From: CAWKMN01 sp963850765
Lineage (GTDB): Bacteria > Chloroflexota > Anaerolineae > Aggregatilineales > Aggregatilineaceae
Direction: 5' to 3'
Assembly: GCA_963850765.1 (NCBI GenBank)
Contig: CAWKMN010000005.1
Span: 1 to 64,000, forward strand
Length of the DNA: 64,000 nt
The notes beneath the pieces were generated by a model, which was not told where the DNA came from, searched no databases, and saw nothing but the letters and a program-made list of their open reading frames with translations. Both the position numbers and the translations under genes were made by a program. Position 1 is the first letter of the stretch, and each line of letters opens with the position of its first letter. Of the stretch, positions 1 through 8,687 are shown one piece after another.

Positions 1-942
1 CAGGCCATCGCCGCGTACCGGGAAGCCCTCAAATATCACACGCCCGAAGTCTCGCCGCAGGCCTACGCCGTCACGCAGCATAATCTCGGCACGGCCTACG
101 CGGATCTGGCGCAGATCGAGAACCGGGCAGAGAACCTGTGGCGGGCAGTAGCGGCTTACCAGCAGGCTTTGCGCTACCGCACCCCCAGCGATTCCCCGAT
201 GGCTTACGCGGCCACGCAAAGCGCCCTGGGCCTGGCCTATCGATATATGGCCGGGATCGAAGAACGGCGCGACAACCTGCGCCGGGCGATCACGGCTCAC
301 CGGGCGGCGCTGGCTTACTATACGCCCGACAAAGCGCCCGCCGACTATGCCGCCTCGCAAAATAGCCTGGGCAACGCCTACCGCGATCTGGCCGGCGTGG
401 AGCATCTGGCGGAGAACCTGCGGCGCGCCGTCGCTGCCTTCCAGGAAGCGCTCAAATACCGCACGCCGGACATCGCTCCGCTGGCCTATGCCGCCACTCA
501 GAATAACCTCGGCACCGTGTATCGCTCACTGGCGGAGGAAGAAGATACGGCGGAGAACCTGCGCCGTGCGATCAGCGCGTTTGAAAATGCCCTGCGTTAC
601 TACACACCGCCGCACACCCCGCTGGACCACGCCGCGACGCGCAGCAATCTGGGCTCGGCATACCGCGCCCTGGCCCAGATCGAGGACCGGGCGGCGAACC
701 TGGATCGCGCTCTGAATGCCTTTGAGGAAGCCCTGCACACGTTCACCCCGGACCGCGCGCCGCTCGACTACGCCACCACGCAGGCCAACCTCGGTCTGGC
801 TCATCAGGATCTCGATCACCGCAACTCAGCGGTGGCCAGCTGGCGCGAAGCAGAGCGTTATTTCCGCCAGATGGGTCTGCTCGACCGCGCCAATATGATG
901 CAGGAATGGATCGCCCGCGCCAGTGGTCACGGCGAGGCGTAG
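1..942 (+). CDS. TPR-repeat protein, 5'-truncated
   Basis: The frame is open from base 1 to a TAG at 940-942, so this is the last 313 residues of a longer protein. It consists of five full 47-residue repeats (141 bp each; first begins at base 31, then 172, 313, 454, 595) and a degenerate sixth from 736. Each carries [KRA]Y[RY]TP, a YAxTQ-NLG-AYR-LA stretch and an ENLRRAI-AF--AL stretch, i.e. a TPR-like helix pair. The closing residues are non-repetitive. Such long-period TPR arrays are common in Chloroflexota and cyanobacteria, often as the C-terminal scaffold behind a CHAT, NACHT or protease domain; the N-terminal domain that would tell the job lies outside the window. Function is therefore unknown beyond protein-protein scaffolding. 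Confidence 0.85.
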   Translation, partial: QAIAAYREALKYHTPEVSPQAYAVTQHNLGTAYADLAQIENRAENLWRAVAAYQQALRYRTPSDSPMAYAATQSALGLAYRYMAGIEERRDNLRRAITAHRAALAYYTPDKAPADYAASQNSLGNAYRDLAGVEHLAENLRRAVAAFQEALKYRTPDIAPLAYAATQNNLGTVYRSLAEEEDTAENLRRAISAFENALRYYTPPHTPLDHAATRSNLGSAYRALAQIEDRAANLDRALNAFEEALHTFTPDRAPLDYATTQANLGLAHQDLDHRNSAVASWREAERYFRQMGLLDRANMMQEWIARASGHGEA

Positions 943-968
943 GCAGGTGCAATCGCACTCAAAACGGC

Positions 969-1076
969 CTGACCCCCCGGCCCCCTCTCCGGCCAAGCAG
1001 AGAGGGTGGAGGGAGCGCCTCCAAGTCCCCCTCCCAACTCGGGTGGAGAGGGGGACTTCTCCAGGGCGTGAGGCCA
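969..1076. repeat. CCCTCTCC-type intergenic palindrome
   Basis: Two imperfect palindromes of the CCCTCTCC...GGAGAGGG type separate the TPR gene from the next promoter. The same vocabulary recurs in many other gaps of this window (for example near 13450, 18200, 22750, 27300, 40050). Confidence 0.7.
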
Positions 1077-1124
1077 GGAAAACTGAATTTGATGCGATTC
1101 CCTGGAGGCTCTAGGCTGTTCCCG

Positions 1125-1153
1125 TTGACCAAACGTCCCCCAGTTCGTATAAT
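1125..1153 (+). promoter_or_regulatory. Sigma-70-type promoter
   Basis: TTGACC (1125-1130), a 17-base spacer and TATAAT (1148-1153) make a near-consensus housekeeping promoter. It should start transcription near 1160, leaving a leader of about 60 bases before the histidine-phosphatase ATG at 1224. Confidence 0.8.
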
Positions 1154-1223
1154 CGCGCCGTGGGCCACACGAGCCAATTCTTTTGTCGGTAACTCTGTTC
1201 AGCGATGTGAGGGAATAACAGCT

Positions 1224-1802
1224 ATGCGTCTGATACTGGTGCGACATGGGCAGGCAGAACACCGGGGGGATGAGGTGGATGATCTGTACCTGACTGACCT
1301 GGGTAAGCGCCAGGTGGAACGGCTCGGCCAATGGCTGGCGGAAAACGAAACCGGTATCGATGCGATTATTTCCAGCCCGCTGCGCCGCGCGCGCGAAACG
1401 ACCTCCATCCTGAGCCGTTATGTCAGCGCCCCGGTGAAGATCGACGACGATCTGCGCGAAACTACTCACGATCTGCTGGAAAAACTGCCGCGTCTCGTCC
1501 ATCCCTCCGACAGCGGCCCGCACTACTACATGATGCCCGCCGACAACTACTATCAGCGCTTTGCCGAACAGGCCCGGCGGGTGCTCAACCGGATTGTGGA
1601 TAACCCCGCGACGATCCAGACGAAAGTCGTCGTCTGTCACGGCGGCACCGCCGCGACCATGGTCCGGCTGCTGCTGCAGTGCCACCATCTCAATATCTGG
1701 ATGCACAACGCAGGGATGCACTACCTGACCTGGCAGAACGGTCTGTGGGATCTGCGCGGTGTGAATTACGTGCCGCATCTCCCCGACGATCTGCTGACGT
1801 AG
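1224..1802 (+). CDS. Histidine phosphatase family protein (phosphoglycerate mutase-like)
   Basis: This 192-residue cytosolic protein opens with LILVRHGQAE, the RHG signature of the histidine phosphatase superfamily; the arginine and the phospho-accepting histidine are present. A second conserved His sits in VVCHGGTAATM near the C-terminus, and SSPLRRARET supplies the second arginine motif. The fold is known for phosphoglycerate mutases, alpha-ribazole phosphatases (CobC) and SixA-type phosphatases; the substrate cannot be told from sequence. The ATG at 1224 is chosen because GAGGG lies just upstream and a consensus promoter precedes it; the open frame runs further upstream but only through repeat DNA. 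It appears monocistronic. Confidence 0.85.
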   Translation: MRLILVRHGQAEHRGDEVDDLYLTDLGKRQVERLGQWLAENETGIDAIISSPLRRARETTSILSRYVSAPVKIDDDLRETTHDLLEKLPRLVHPSDSGPHYYMMPADNYYQRFAEQARRVLNRIVDNPATIQTKVVVCHGGTAATMVRLLLQCHHLNIWMHNAGMHYLTWQNGLWDLRGVNYVPHLPDDLLT

Positions 1803-1978
1803 AAGTTGTTGGTGGTTGGTTCTTGGTTTTTAGTTCCTGGTCGCGTGTAAGGCGTGCGCCACGTGATCGCTTTTGTAGGGGCGGGCTAACAAGCCCGCCC
1901 GGCACGATCCACCGGGGCGCCCCTGCGAAAAGCCAACCACCAAAAACCAAAAACTAACAACCAATAACCAGCACCCCC
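1803..1978. repeat. Concentric inverted-repeat block (GT-rich arms around a GTAGGGGCG palindrome)
   Basis: A GT-rich arm (TTGGTGGTTGG and TTGGTTTTTAG, 1806-1845) is answered by its complement (AACCACC, CCAAAAACTAACAACC, 1937-1972). Between them lies a GTAGGGGCGGGCTAAC / GCCCGCCC hairpin (1876-1900) and a second GGGGCGCCCCT core. The block therefore reads as one repeat placed inside the arms of another. Confidence 0.7.
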
Positions 1979-1983
1979 TCTTG

Positions 1984-1997
1984 CTAAACCGGTTAAG
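1984..1997 (+). promoter_or_regulatory. LacI-type operator-like palindrome upstream of glgP
   Basis: CTAAACCGGTTAAG is a near-perfect palindrome centred on CG, the hallmark of LacI/GalR-family operators. It lies about 93 bases upstream of glgP. A close relative, CTAAATCGGTTTAG, lies at 29604-29617 in front of the GH57 glucanotransferase gene. A common maltose/glycogen regulator is inferred; no regulator gene lies in the window. Confidence 0.5.
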
Positions 1998-2089
1998 TTG
2001 GCAAAACCGGGCCGGCTTGTTATCCTTACCAGCAAACCCTCGCTGTCCTGAGGGTTCTTTATCGTCCCTGGAATCAGGAGAGCCACAAG

Positions 2090-4681
2090 ATGATTAGACC
2101 TGTTGCGACGGTGGATGTGACCCCGAATCTGCCGGCCAGCCTGGAACGCCTGCGCGATCTGGCGTTTAACCTGCGCTGGACCTGGGATCACGAAACCATC
2201 GCCTTGTTCCGCCGCCTGGATCGTGATCTGTGGGCGCAGACCGAAAGTAACCCGATCGCGCTGCTGGGCCTGATCAGCCAGGACGCCCTGCAATCTGCCG
2301 CCGAAGACGAAGCGTATATGGCGCACCTGGATCGGGTCTGCGCGCAGTTCGACGCCTATATGTCTCCGCAAGCGCGCACCTGGTATCGTCGTCATTATGG
2401 CGAGTTTGAGAAACCGTTCATCGCCTACTTTTCGATGGAATACGGGCTGACGGAGTGCCTGCGCAACTACTCCGGCGGCCTGGGGATTCTGTCCGGTGAT
2501 CATCTGAAGAGCGCGTCCGATCTCGGCCTGCCGCTGGTCGGCATCGGGCTGTTGTACGAGGAAGGTTACTTCCACCAGTATCTCAACGCCGACGGCTACC
2601 AGCAGCAGTCATACCCGATCAACGACTATTCCAACCTGCCGGTGCGCCAGGTCTTCGCTGAAGACGGGTCGCCGCTGGTCATCCAGGTGCCGATCGCCAA
2701 CCAGACGGCGAAGGTGCTGATCTGGCGCGTTCAGGTCGGGCGCGTGCCGTTGTATCTGCTGGATACTAACCACGAGGGCAATACCGAAGACATTCGCAAC
2801 CTGACCGACCGGCTGTACGGCGGCGACAAGCGAACCCGTATCCGCCAGGAGATTCTGCTCGGCATCGGCGGGACGCAGCTTCTCGAAAAGCTCAACATGC
2901 GGCCGACGGTCTGCCATATGAACGAAGGCCACGCCGGTTTCCTGGCGCTGGAACGCATCCGCATCATGATGAAGGAAAATCCGGGGCTGGATTTCTGGCA
3001 GGCGGCGGGGATCTGTGCGGCGGGCAATGTCTACACCATTCACACGCCTGTCCCTGCGGGGTTGGAGCGCTTTGGGTACGATCTGATCGACGAGCACTTC
3101 CCTTATCTATGGCAGGAACTCGGCCTGACGCGCGAGCAGTTCCACGACCTTGGCCGCGAGCACATGGGCGGGTTTGATCTGTTCAGCCTGCCGGTCATGG
3201 CGCTGCGCCTGTCGAACTCGACCAACGGCGTCAGCCAGCTTCACGGCTCGGTCAGCCGCAGCATGTGGATGTGGATGTTCCCGAACATCCCCGAGCATGA
3301 GATCCCGATCGGCGCGGTGACGAACGGCGTCCATATCCAGAGCTGGATCAGCAGCGAAATGGCGGGGCTGTATGACCGTTATCTCGACCCGGCGTGGCGC
3401 ACGGACGCGGACCGCCCGGAAATCTGGTGGGAGGTGGATCGGATCCCCGACGCGGAACTGTGGCGCTCGCACGAACGCCGCCGCGAGCGGCTGACGTCGT
3501 ATGCCCGCCAGAAGCTCCGCGACCAGTTGGAGGCGCGCGGCGCGCCCCAGTCGGTGATCGCGGCCGCCAACGAAGTCCTGAACCCGGACGCCCTGACGAT
3601 CGGGTTCGCGCGGCGGTTCGCGACCTACAAGCGCGCGACGCTGCTGTTCCGCGACAAAGAGCGCCTGGAACTGCTCGTCAACGACCCACTTCAGCCGGTT
3701 CAGTTTATCTTCGCCGGCAAGGCCCACCCGCACGATCATCTCGGCAAAGAACTTATCAAGGACATCGTCAAAACTGCGGAGCTGCCCGAATTCCGCCACG
3801 CGATCGTCTTCCTGGAGAACTATGACATCGCGGTGGCCCGCTATATGGTGCAGGGCGTGGACGTGTGGCTGAACACGCCGCGCCGTCCCAACGAGGCCAG
3901 CGGGACCAGCGGCATGAAGGTGATCTACAATGGCGGCCTGAACGCCAGTATTCTCGACGGCTGGTGGGCCGAGGGTTACGATCCCACCGTCGGCTGGGCG
4001 ATCGGCAGCGGCGAAGAATACCAGCAGTCAGAATGGGACATGCAGGACTACATCGAAGCCCAGGCGATGTATAACATGATCGAAAAGGACATCATCCCGG
4101 CATTCTATACCCGTGGGCGCGACGGCCTGCCGCGCCAGTGGATCAGCCGCATCAAGGCCAGCATGCGCAAGCTCGCGCCGTTCTTCAACACCTACCGGAT
4201 GGTGCGCGAATACACCGAAGAATACTACATGCCGAGCCATACCCGCTTTAACGGGCTGATCGTGCCCGACCTGGCGCGCGGCAAAAGCTACGCGGACTGG
4301 CAGAAGAAAATGCGCACCAACTGGAATCGCGTCTGTATCGACCGCGTGACCATCGAACCCGATCAGGTGCAGGTCAACCAGGATGTGAAGGTCCGCGCCT
4401 GGGTCGATCTCGGGCCGTTCGTGCCGGAAGACGTGGTCGTGCAGTTGTATTTTGGGACGCTGGACAGCCGCGGCGAAATTATCGCCGGGGAAGCGATCGA
4501 TATGGAATACTGCTGCACGGATCAGCAAGCCGGTGCGTCACCCACGCGCAATGTCCACGAGTTCGTCTACACCCTGCGGTATAACACGACCGGCAAGCGC
4601 GGATTTTCGGTGCGGGTGCTGCCCAATCATCCCGATCTCGGCAACCCGTTCCTGATGAACCTGATCACCTGGGCGACGTAG
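2090..4681 (+). CDS. glgP: Alpha-glucan (glycogen) phosphorylase
   Basis: This 863-residue enzyme releases glucose 1-phosphate from glycogen or maltodextrin. Residues 1-110 match the DUF3417 N-terminal domain of the bacterial/archaeal short phosphorylase class (GT35); the YFSMEYGL and NYSGGLGILSGDHLKSASDLG stretches follow, with HMNEGHAGF and RFATYKRATLLF further in. The pyridoxal-phosphate lysine is Lys610 in GTSGMK. AGGAGA at 2076-2081 sets the ATG start. The length is normal for the family and the frame is intact. A clear terminator follows at 4710. The gene stands alone; the other glycogen genes are at 27.4-29.6 and 32.7-38.6 kb, and a LacI-type operator-like site lies upstream. Confidence 0.95.
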   Translation: MIRPVATVDVTPNLPASLERLRDLAFNLRWTWDHETIALFRRLDRDLWAQTESNPIALLGLISQDALQSAAEDEAYMAHLDRVCAQFDAYMSPQARTWYRRHYGEFEKPFIAYFSMEYGLTECLRNYSGGLGILSGDHLKSASDLGLPLVGIGLLYEEGYFHQYLNADGYQQQSYPINDYSNLPVRQVFAEDGSPLVIQVPIANQTAKVLIWRVQVGRVPLYLLDTNHEGNTEDIRNLTDRLYGGDKRTRIRQEILLGIGGTQLLEKLNMRPTVCHMNEGHAGFLALERIRIMMKENPGLDFWQAAGICAAGNVYTIHTPVPAGLERFGYDLIDEHFPYLWQELGLTREQFHDLGREHMGGFDLFSLPVMALRLSNSTNGVSQLHGSVSRSMWMWMFPNIPEHEIPIGAVTNGVHIQSWISSEMAGLYDRYLDPAWRTDADRPEIWWEVDRIPDAELWRSHERRRERLTSYARQKLRDQLEARGAPQSVIAAANEVLNPDALTIGFARRFATYKRATLLFRDKERLELLVNDPLQPVQFIFAGKAHPHDHLGKELIKDIVKTAELPEFRHAIVFLENYDIAVARYMVQGVDVWLNTPRRPNEASGTSGMKVIYNGGLNASILDGWWAEGYDPTVGWAIGSGEEYQQSEWDMQDYIEAQAMYNMIEKDIIPAFYTRGRDGLPRQWISRIKASMRKLAPFFNTYRMVREYTEEYYMPSHTRFNGLIVPDLARGKSYADWQKKMRTNWNRVCIDRVTIEPDQVQVNQDVKVRAWVDLGPFVPEDVVVQLYFGTLDSRGEIIAGEAIDMEYCCTDQQAGASPTRNVHEFVYTLRYNTTGKRGFSVRVLPNHPDLGNPFLMNLITWAT

Positions 4682-4709
4682 CTTTCGCGTCTTCTTCAGA
4701 TTTCTACAC

Positions 4710-4742
4710 GCCGGATGCCTGAGCAGACATCCGGCTTTTTTT
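4710..4742 (+). terminator. Rho-independent terminator after glgP
   Basis: GCCGGATG (4710-4717) pairs with CATCCGGC (4728-4735) over a ten-base loop, followed directly by seven T residues. Confidence 0.85.
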
Positions 4743-4807
4743 GCACTTTTCCTGTTTGCAAATTCTCATACAATAGAGGTAGAGGCGTAATAACTGGAGG
4801 AGGGGAG

Positions 4808-5677
4808 ATGATATCTCTTACCTGGAATGGTCAAAAGATCACCTTATCCAGGAGTGTGAAGCTCTGCTTCGGACTATTGATATTAGGGGCGGCAATACTA
4901 GGCTGTCTTGCTGCCATCTTTGACTGGTCGCCGGTCTTGATTGTAGCTGGCATTTGGTTGGTAACCTTGGTACTGGTCGGAATTGTTAACATCTATTATT
5001 GGGTCCTACTGCGTGAACTGCGCCCGCTTCGCCGCTTGTTCATGCGTCTTGAGATTGGTGGTGCCGACGCTATTATCGAAGAATATAGAGTGAAATACGA
5101 AATAGGTGATCGCTCAGTCGAAACCATGTTGGCACTCTCAAGTAGTAACGCGTACCTAGGGCACGGTCAGGAAGCGGAACTCTACGCTTACGAATTGATG
5201 ACGATTCTCGAAGAGCGCGGCGATTGTTCGGAAAAAGGTCTGCTGGTACAACGACGGTGTGATTTGGCGAGGATTGCACTTATCGATGCCTGGGAAGCAC
5301 AGGGCCGTTTCAGCGAAGCCGCTCACTATTTGTGCTCGCGTGGGTCGCTGGCAGTTAATGCAAATCTTGATACTGCTATCGCCGCCTGGCAGTTTTTTCA
5401 GGCTGGGGAAACTGACAACACACGTGCTGCGTTGGATGAAATCAAGCCGGCAATTCTGGGATTCTCTAGTCAGCCGGGTTTTATCCCGTCCAAGTACCTG
5501 TTTATGTTGGCCTACCTTCGCTACAAAGTTTTCAATACTGATCCCCGTGCCGATCTGCAGCGGCACTACGCTCAACTTGCCAAATGGGAGGATGAAGCTC
5601 AGCGCAACGCAACGAATCCATATGGCGCGCGCCTGCATGAGATTCTTAGAGGATATACGCGGCTTACTGGCAATTGA
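4808..5677 (+). CDS. Membrane protein with two N-terminal TM helices and a TPR-like soluble domain
   Basis: This 289-residue protein is not recognised as a named family. Residues 18-38 and 42-64 are strongly hydrophobic and form a helical hairpin, followed by a basic, Leu-rich cytoplasmic linker (LLRELRPLRRLFMRLEIGG). The rest is helical with TPR-like spacing (ALSSSNAYLGHGQEAE, GRFSEAAHYLCSRG). The ATG at 4808 is chosen because GGAGGAGGGGAG precedes it; an upstream in-frame start would read through the glgP terminator. Base composition is visibly more AT-rich than its neighbours, which may hint at transfer. Membrane-anchored scaffold is the only role that can be inferred. Confidence 0.7.
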   Translation: MISLTWNGQKITLSRSVKLCFGLLILGAAILGCLAAIFDWSPVLIVAGIWLVTLVLVGIVNIYYWVLLRELRPLRRLFMRLEIGGADAIIEEYRVKYEIGDRSVETMLALSSSNAYLGHGQEAELYAYELMTILEERGDCSEKGLLVQRRCDLARIALIDAWEAQGRFSEAAHYLCSRGSLAVNANLDTAIAAWQFFQAGETDNTRAALDEIKPAILGFSSQPGFIPSKYLFMLAYLRYKVFNTDPRADLQRHYAQLAKWEDEAQRNATNPYGARLHEILRGYTRLTGN

Positions 5678-5721
5678 GCAGGAATAACTGCTCCGAGCAT
5701 CGATCTTTCGCGCACCGGCGG

Positions 5722-5727
5722 TATAAT
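5722..5727 (+). promoter_or_regulatory. -10 box placed for leaderless transcription
   Basis: TATAAT ends only seven bases before the ATG at 5735, so transcription from it would start at or next to the first codon. No Shine-Dalgarno sequence precedes this ATG, which fits a leaderless mRNA. The -35 region is weak. Confidence 0.5.
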
Positions 5728-5734
5728 CGCTTCC

Positions 5735-6577
5735 ATGAAGGACAACGAAAGACTAGACCACTACCTCGCCGCGTGGAATCTCTCAAGCCCGCAGTTCCTC
5801 ACCCAGACCGTGACCAGCCAAATCTACACCGTCACACATGGCGATGAGACGGTGATCCTCAAGCTGCTGTCTCCAACCGAGACGGAGGAGCAGAGGGGGG
5901 CGCTGGCGCTGCGCTACTTCGATGGGCATGGGGCGGTGCGTTTGCTCCGTCACGACGACGGCGCGCACCTGCTCGAATACGCGGAAGGTGATGAACTGAT
6001 TAGGCTCGTCGAGCGCGGCGAGGACGAAAACGCCACGCGGATCATCGCGCAGGTACTCAATCAGCTTCACGACGTCCCGCAGGATGCGCCGCGCGATGGG
6101 CTGTTCTTGCTGGATCGCTGGTTTCGTGCGCTGTTCCACAAAGCCGCAGCGGATCAGCGAGCGGGCGTCGAGTTGATCTATGTGCGAGGGGCGTCTCTGG
6201 CCGAGCGGCTGCTCGCTGACCCGCGCGAGGTGCGCGTGCTGCACGGCGACATTCATCACCGGAACATCCGGCAGTCGCCGCGCGGCTGGCTCGCCTTCGA
6301 CCCGAAAGGATTGGTCGGTGAGCGCACCTACGACTGCGCCAACACGCTCGTCAACCCGTTTCCCTATACTGACCTCGTCCATAACGAAACCCGCCTGCTC
6401 ACCAACGCCGCGATTCTCGCGGATGCGCTCGATATCGATTTGCCGCGTGTGCTGGCGTTTACTTACGCCTACGCCTGCCTGAGCGCGAGCTGGTCCCTGA
6501 GCATCGGCGCGCACGATGCAGCGCAGTGGGCGCTCGACGTCGCGGCGATCGTCGAGCCGCATCTGGATCTCGCGTGA
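5735..6577 (+). CDS. Aminoglycoside phosphotransferase-like kinase (APH(6)/hydroxyurea kinase type)
   Basis: The 280-residue protein has the kinase brackets of the aminoglycoside/hydroxyurea resistance kinase family: VLHGDIHHRNI (catalytic HGD with the downstream Asn) and FDPKGLVGERTYD (metal-binding Asp in the DPK form typical of APH(6) streptomycin 6-kinases). The N-terminal lobe with ETVILKLLS supplies the ATP-binding lysine. Members phosphorylate small molecules in the cytosol, but chromosomal homologues of this type need not confer resistance; the true substrate is unknown. The gene has a -10 box seven bases upstream and no ribosome-binding site, so it may be translated as a leaderless message. 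Confidence 0.8.
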   Translation: MKDNERLDHYLAAWNLSSPQFLTQTVTSQIYTVTHGDETVILKLLSPTETEEQRGALALRYFDGHGAVRLLRHDDGAHLLEYAEGDELIRLVERGEDENATRIIAQVLNQLHDVPQDAPRDGLFLLDRWFRALFHKAAADQRAGVELIYVRGASLAERLLADPREVRVLHGDIHHRNIRQSPRGWLAFDPKGLVGERTYDCANTLVNPFPYTDLVHNETRLLTNAAILADALDIDLPRVLAFTYAYACLSASWSLSIGAHDAAQWALDVAAIVEPHLDLA

Positions 6578-6672
6578 GACTCCCCAAGTCAAACCGGGAG
6601 AAATCGACTATACTTTTATTCCAAAGTATCTGATCCTATCTCGATGTGTTTGTGTTCAGGAGATAACGCCCC

Positions 6673-7878
6673 GTGTCTAACCCGGCAAACGGTCTTATCC
6701 GCATGTATGGCGCGAATTGGTGCTCGGACTGCCGCCGCGCCAAACAGTTTTTTGGTGAACAGCGCGTTCACTATGACTATGTTGACCTCGAACTACAGCC
6801 CGACGCGGTCCAGGATGTGGAGCGCATCAACAACGGGATGCGCAGCATCCCTACCATTGTGTTCCCCGATGGCTCGATCCTGGTCGAGCCGAGCAACACC
6901 GAACTCGCCGCTAAGCTCGGCCTGAACCTGGAAGCCAGCCAGCGGTTCTACGACGTGATCATCGTGGGCAGCGGCCCGGCCGGTCTGACCGCCGCGATCT
7001 ACACCAGTCGCGAAGGGCTCTCGACGCTGGTTCTGGAAAAAAGCGGGATCGGCGGGCAGGTCGGGCTGACTCGCTACATGGAGAATTTCCCCGGCTTCGA
7101 CCAGGGTGTGAACGGCGCGGATCTGGCCGACCGGCTGCGGCGGCAGGCGCAGCGCTTCGGCGTGGAGATCGTCCAGGCGCAGCAGGTGACGGGGCTGAGC
7201 CACGACGGCGCGTACCGGCTGGTGCAGACGTCCGCGGGCAAGGAATACTGCGGCGGCGCGGTCCTGCTGGCGACCGGCAGCCACTACCGGCGGATCGGCG
7301 TGCCCGGCGAATCCAAGCTGATCGGGATCAACGTGCATTTCTGCGCGACGTGTGACGCGCCCTTCTACAGGGACAAATCCGTGTATGTCATTGGCGGCGG
7401 CAACAGCGGCTTTCAGGAATCGATGCACATTTGCCAGTTTGCCAGCAGCGTGACGATCCTGGAATATGAGCCGGTCTGCGCGGCCAGCCCCATCTTGCAG
7501 GAGAAAATCAGCGAATGCCCGCGCATCAACGTGATGTGTAACCAGGACGTGCGCGAATTCCTCGTGACGAACGATCGCAAGTTGGACGGCGTGCGGATCG
7601 TGGACCGCACCACGGGCGAAGAGCGGATCGATCATCCCGATGGTGTGTTCATTCTGATTGGCATGAACCCGAACAGCGATCCCTTCGCCAACGCCCTCGA
7701 AACTGATACGAAAGGTTTTCTGCTGACGAAGGATAATCTCGAAACGAGCATGCCGGGGGTCTTCGCGGCCGGCGATGTGCGGTCGGGCAGCACCAAACAG
7801 GCTGCTGCCGCCGCGGGGGAGGGGGCTACCGCCGCGCTGATGGTGCGGCAGTATCTGCGGAAGACAAAAACGCTCTAG
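6673..7878 (+). CDS. Thioredoxin reductase with N-terminal glutaredoxin-like domain
   Basis: Residues 1-85 form a glutaredoxin/NrdH-like domain with the redox pair Cys17-Ser-Asp-Cys20 and a SIPTIVFPDG cis-proline loop. Residues 92-401 are a low-molecular-weight thioredoxin reductase: FAD motif GSGPAG (99-104), active-site CATC (224-227), NADPH loop GGGNSG (241-246) and the C-terminal FAD contact GVFAAGDVR. The fusion would pass electrons from NADPH through the CATC pair to its own CSDC domain, giving a self-contained disulfide reductase. The GTG at 6673 is chosen because AGGAG lies ten bases upstream. The usual fused form (M. leprae type) has thioredoxin at the C-terminus, so the order here is reversed. 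Confidence 0.9.
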   Translation: MSNPANGLIRMYGANWCSDCRRAKQFFGEQRVHYDYVDLELQPDAVQDVERINNGMRSIPTIVFPDGSILVEPSNTELAAKLGLNLEASQRFYDVIIVGSGPAGLTAAIYTSREGLSTLVLEKSGIGGQVGLTRYMENFPGFDQGVNGADLADRLRRQAQRFGVEIVQAQQVTGLSHDGAYRLVQTSAGKEYCGGAVLLATGSHYRRIGVPGESKLIGINVHFCATCDAPFYRDKSVYVIGGGNSGFQESMHICQFASSVTILEYEPVCAASPILQEKISECPRINVMCNQDVREFLVTNDRKLDGVRIVDRTTGEERIDHPDGVFILIGMNPNSDPFANALETDTKGFLLTKDNLETSMPGVFAAGDVRSGSTKQAAAAAGEGATAALMVRQYLRKTKTL

Positions 7879-7920
7879 CCGGTGCGGTTACGTGATCTCG
7901 CGCAAATCATTAGAAAAAGA

Positions 7921-8056
7921 TGGAACCGCAGAGGCGCAGAGGACGCAGAGGTTCTTGAGGGAAAGAGAGAGGAGGGGCGGGTTTATGTAACCCGACCTTG
8001 TTTCCTGATCGCTAAGGCAGTTTCCAACAGCCGCTAGCGGTTGGCGATTGGCCGGT
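7921..8056. repeat. ACGCAGAG-type repeat followed by a TAGCGGTTGGCG repeat
   Basis: GGAACCGCAGAGGCGCAGAGGA and an AAAGAGAGAGGAGG tail (7922-7977) match the first arm of the large palindrome at 8690-8966. CCGCTAGCGGTTGGCGATTGG (8023-8049, in part) matches the GTTAGCGGTT family also seen at 18078 and 22535. No gene is visible here. Confidence 0.6.
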
Positions 8057-8109
8057 GTTTGTGTATGCTCGCAGTAGGGTGTTTCAAAGCTCATCACACG
8101 CGGGCCATG

Positions 8110-8679
8110 ATGAGCGATCAACCGGGCACCCAGGGAGCCGCACGCGTGGATATGGAAGTCATACTCGCCGCCGGGGGGATCTTCGTGCTGCGGGTGATCG
8201 GCAACATGATCACGACGCTCCGCACCGTCATGCTGGTGCGCGGGCAAAAGATCCAGTCGTCCATCCTGGCGATCCTCGAATCGCTCATCTTTGTGGTGAC
8301 ACTGGGCAGCGTCGTCTCGAAGCTGGACGATATTCCCAACCTGACAGCCTACGTTATGGGCTACGCGATCGGCGGCTACCTGGGACTCGTCATTGAGGGG
8401 CGGCTGATCCAGAAGTTCATCGCCATACAGGCGATCTCCCCGCAGTACGCCCACGACATTGCGGAGGCGATCCGCGCCGCGGGTTTTGGCGCAACCGAAA
8501 GCTGGGGTATGGGCGGCGGTGGTCAGGTCGGATCCGTCACGGCGGTAGTCGGCCATCATCAGGTGAAAACCGTCGTGCGGATCGTGGAGCAGATCGATCC
8601 GGCGGCGTTCATGATGATGGAGGAACTGCGCGGCATCCAGCAGGGCTACTTCCGCCGCCTGCTCCGCCCCGAACGATAA
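8110..8679 (+). CDS. UPF0316/DUF2179 membrane protein
   Basis: About 189 residues. Three hydrophobic helices (IFVLRVIGNMIT, SILAILESLIFVVTLGSVVS, TAYVMGYAIGGYLGL) are followed by a small soluble DUF2179-like domain (residues about 100-180). The segment TLRTVMLVRGQK between helices 1 and 2 is typical of the UPF0316 (YebE-like) family of integral membrane proteins, whose function is unknown. The start is uncertain: ATG at 8107, 8110 or 8152 are all in frame, and none has a strong Shine-Dalgarno; the region before 8107 is repeat-like. No neighbours in operon. Confidence 0.75.
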   Translation: MSDQPGTQGAARVDMEVILAAGGIFVLRVIGNMITTLRTVMLVRGQKIQSSILAILESLIFVVTLGSVVSKLDDIPNLTAYVMGYAIGGYLGLVIEGRLIQKFIAIQAISPQYAHDIAEAIRAAGFGATESWGMGGGGQVGSVTAVVGHHQVKTVVRIVEQIDPAAFMMMEELRGIQQGYFRRLLRPER

Positions 8680-8687
8680 AAAGAAAT

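Noticed and set aside
5735..6577. Acquired antibiotic-resistance gene
   Set aside because: The kinase shows the APH(6)-like motifs, but there is no integron, transposon or linked resistance gene; a chromosomal housekeeping kinase is more likely.
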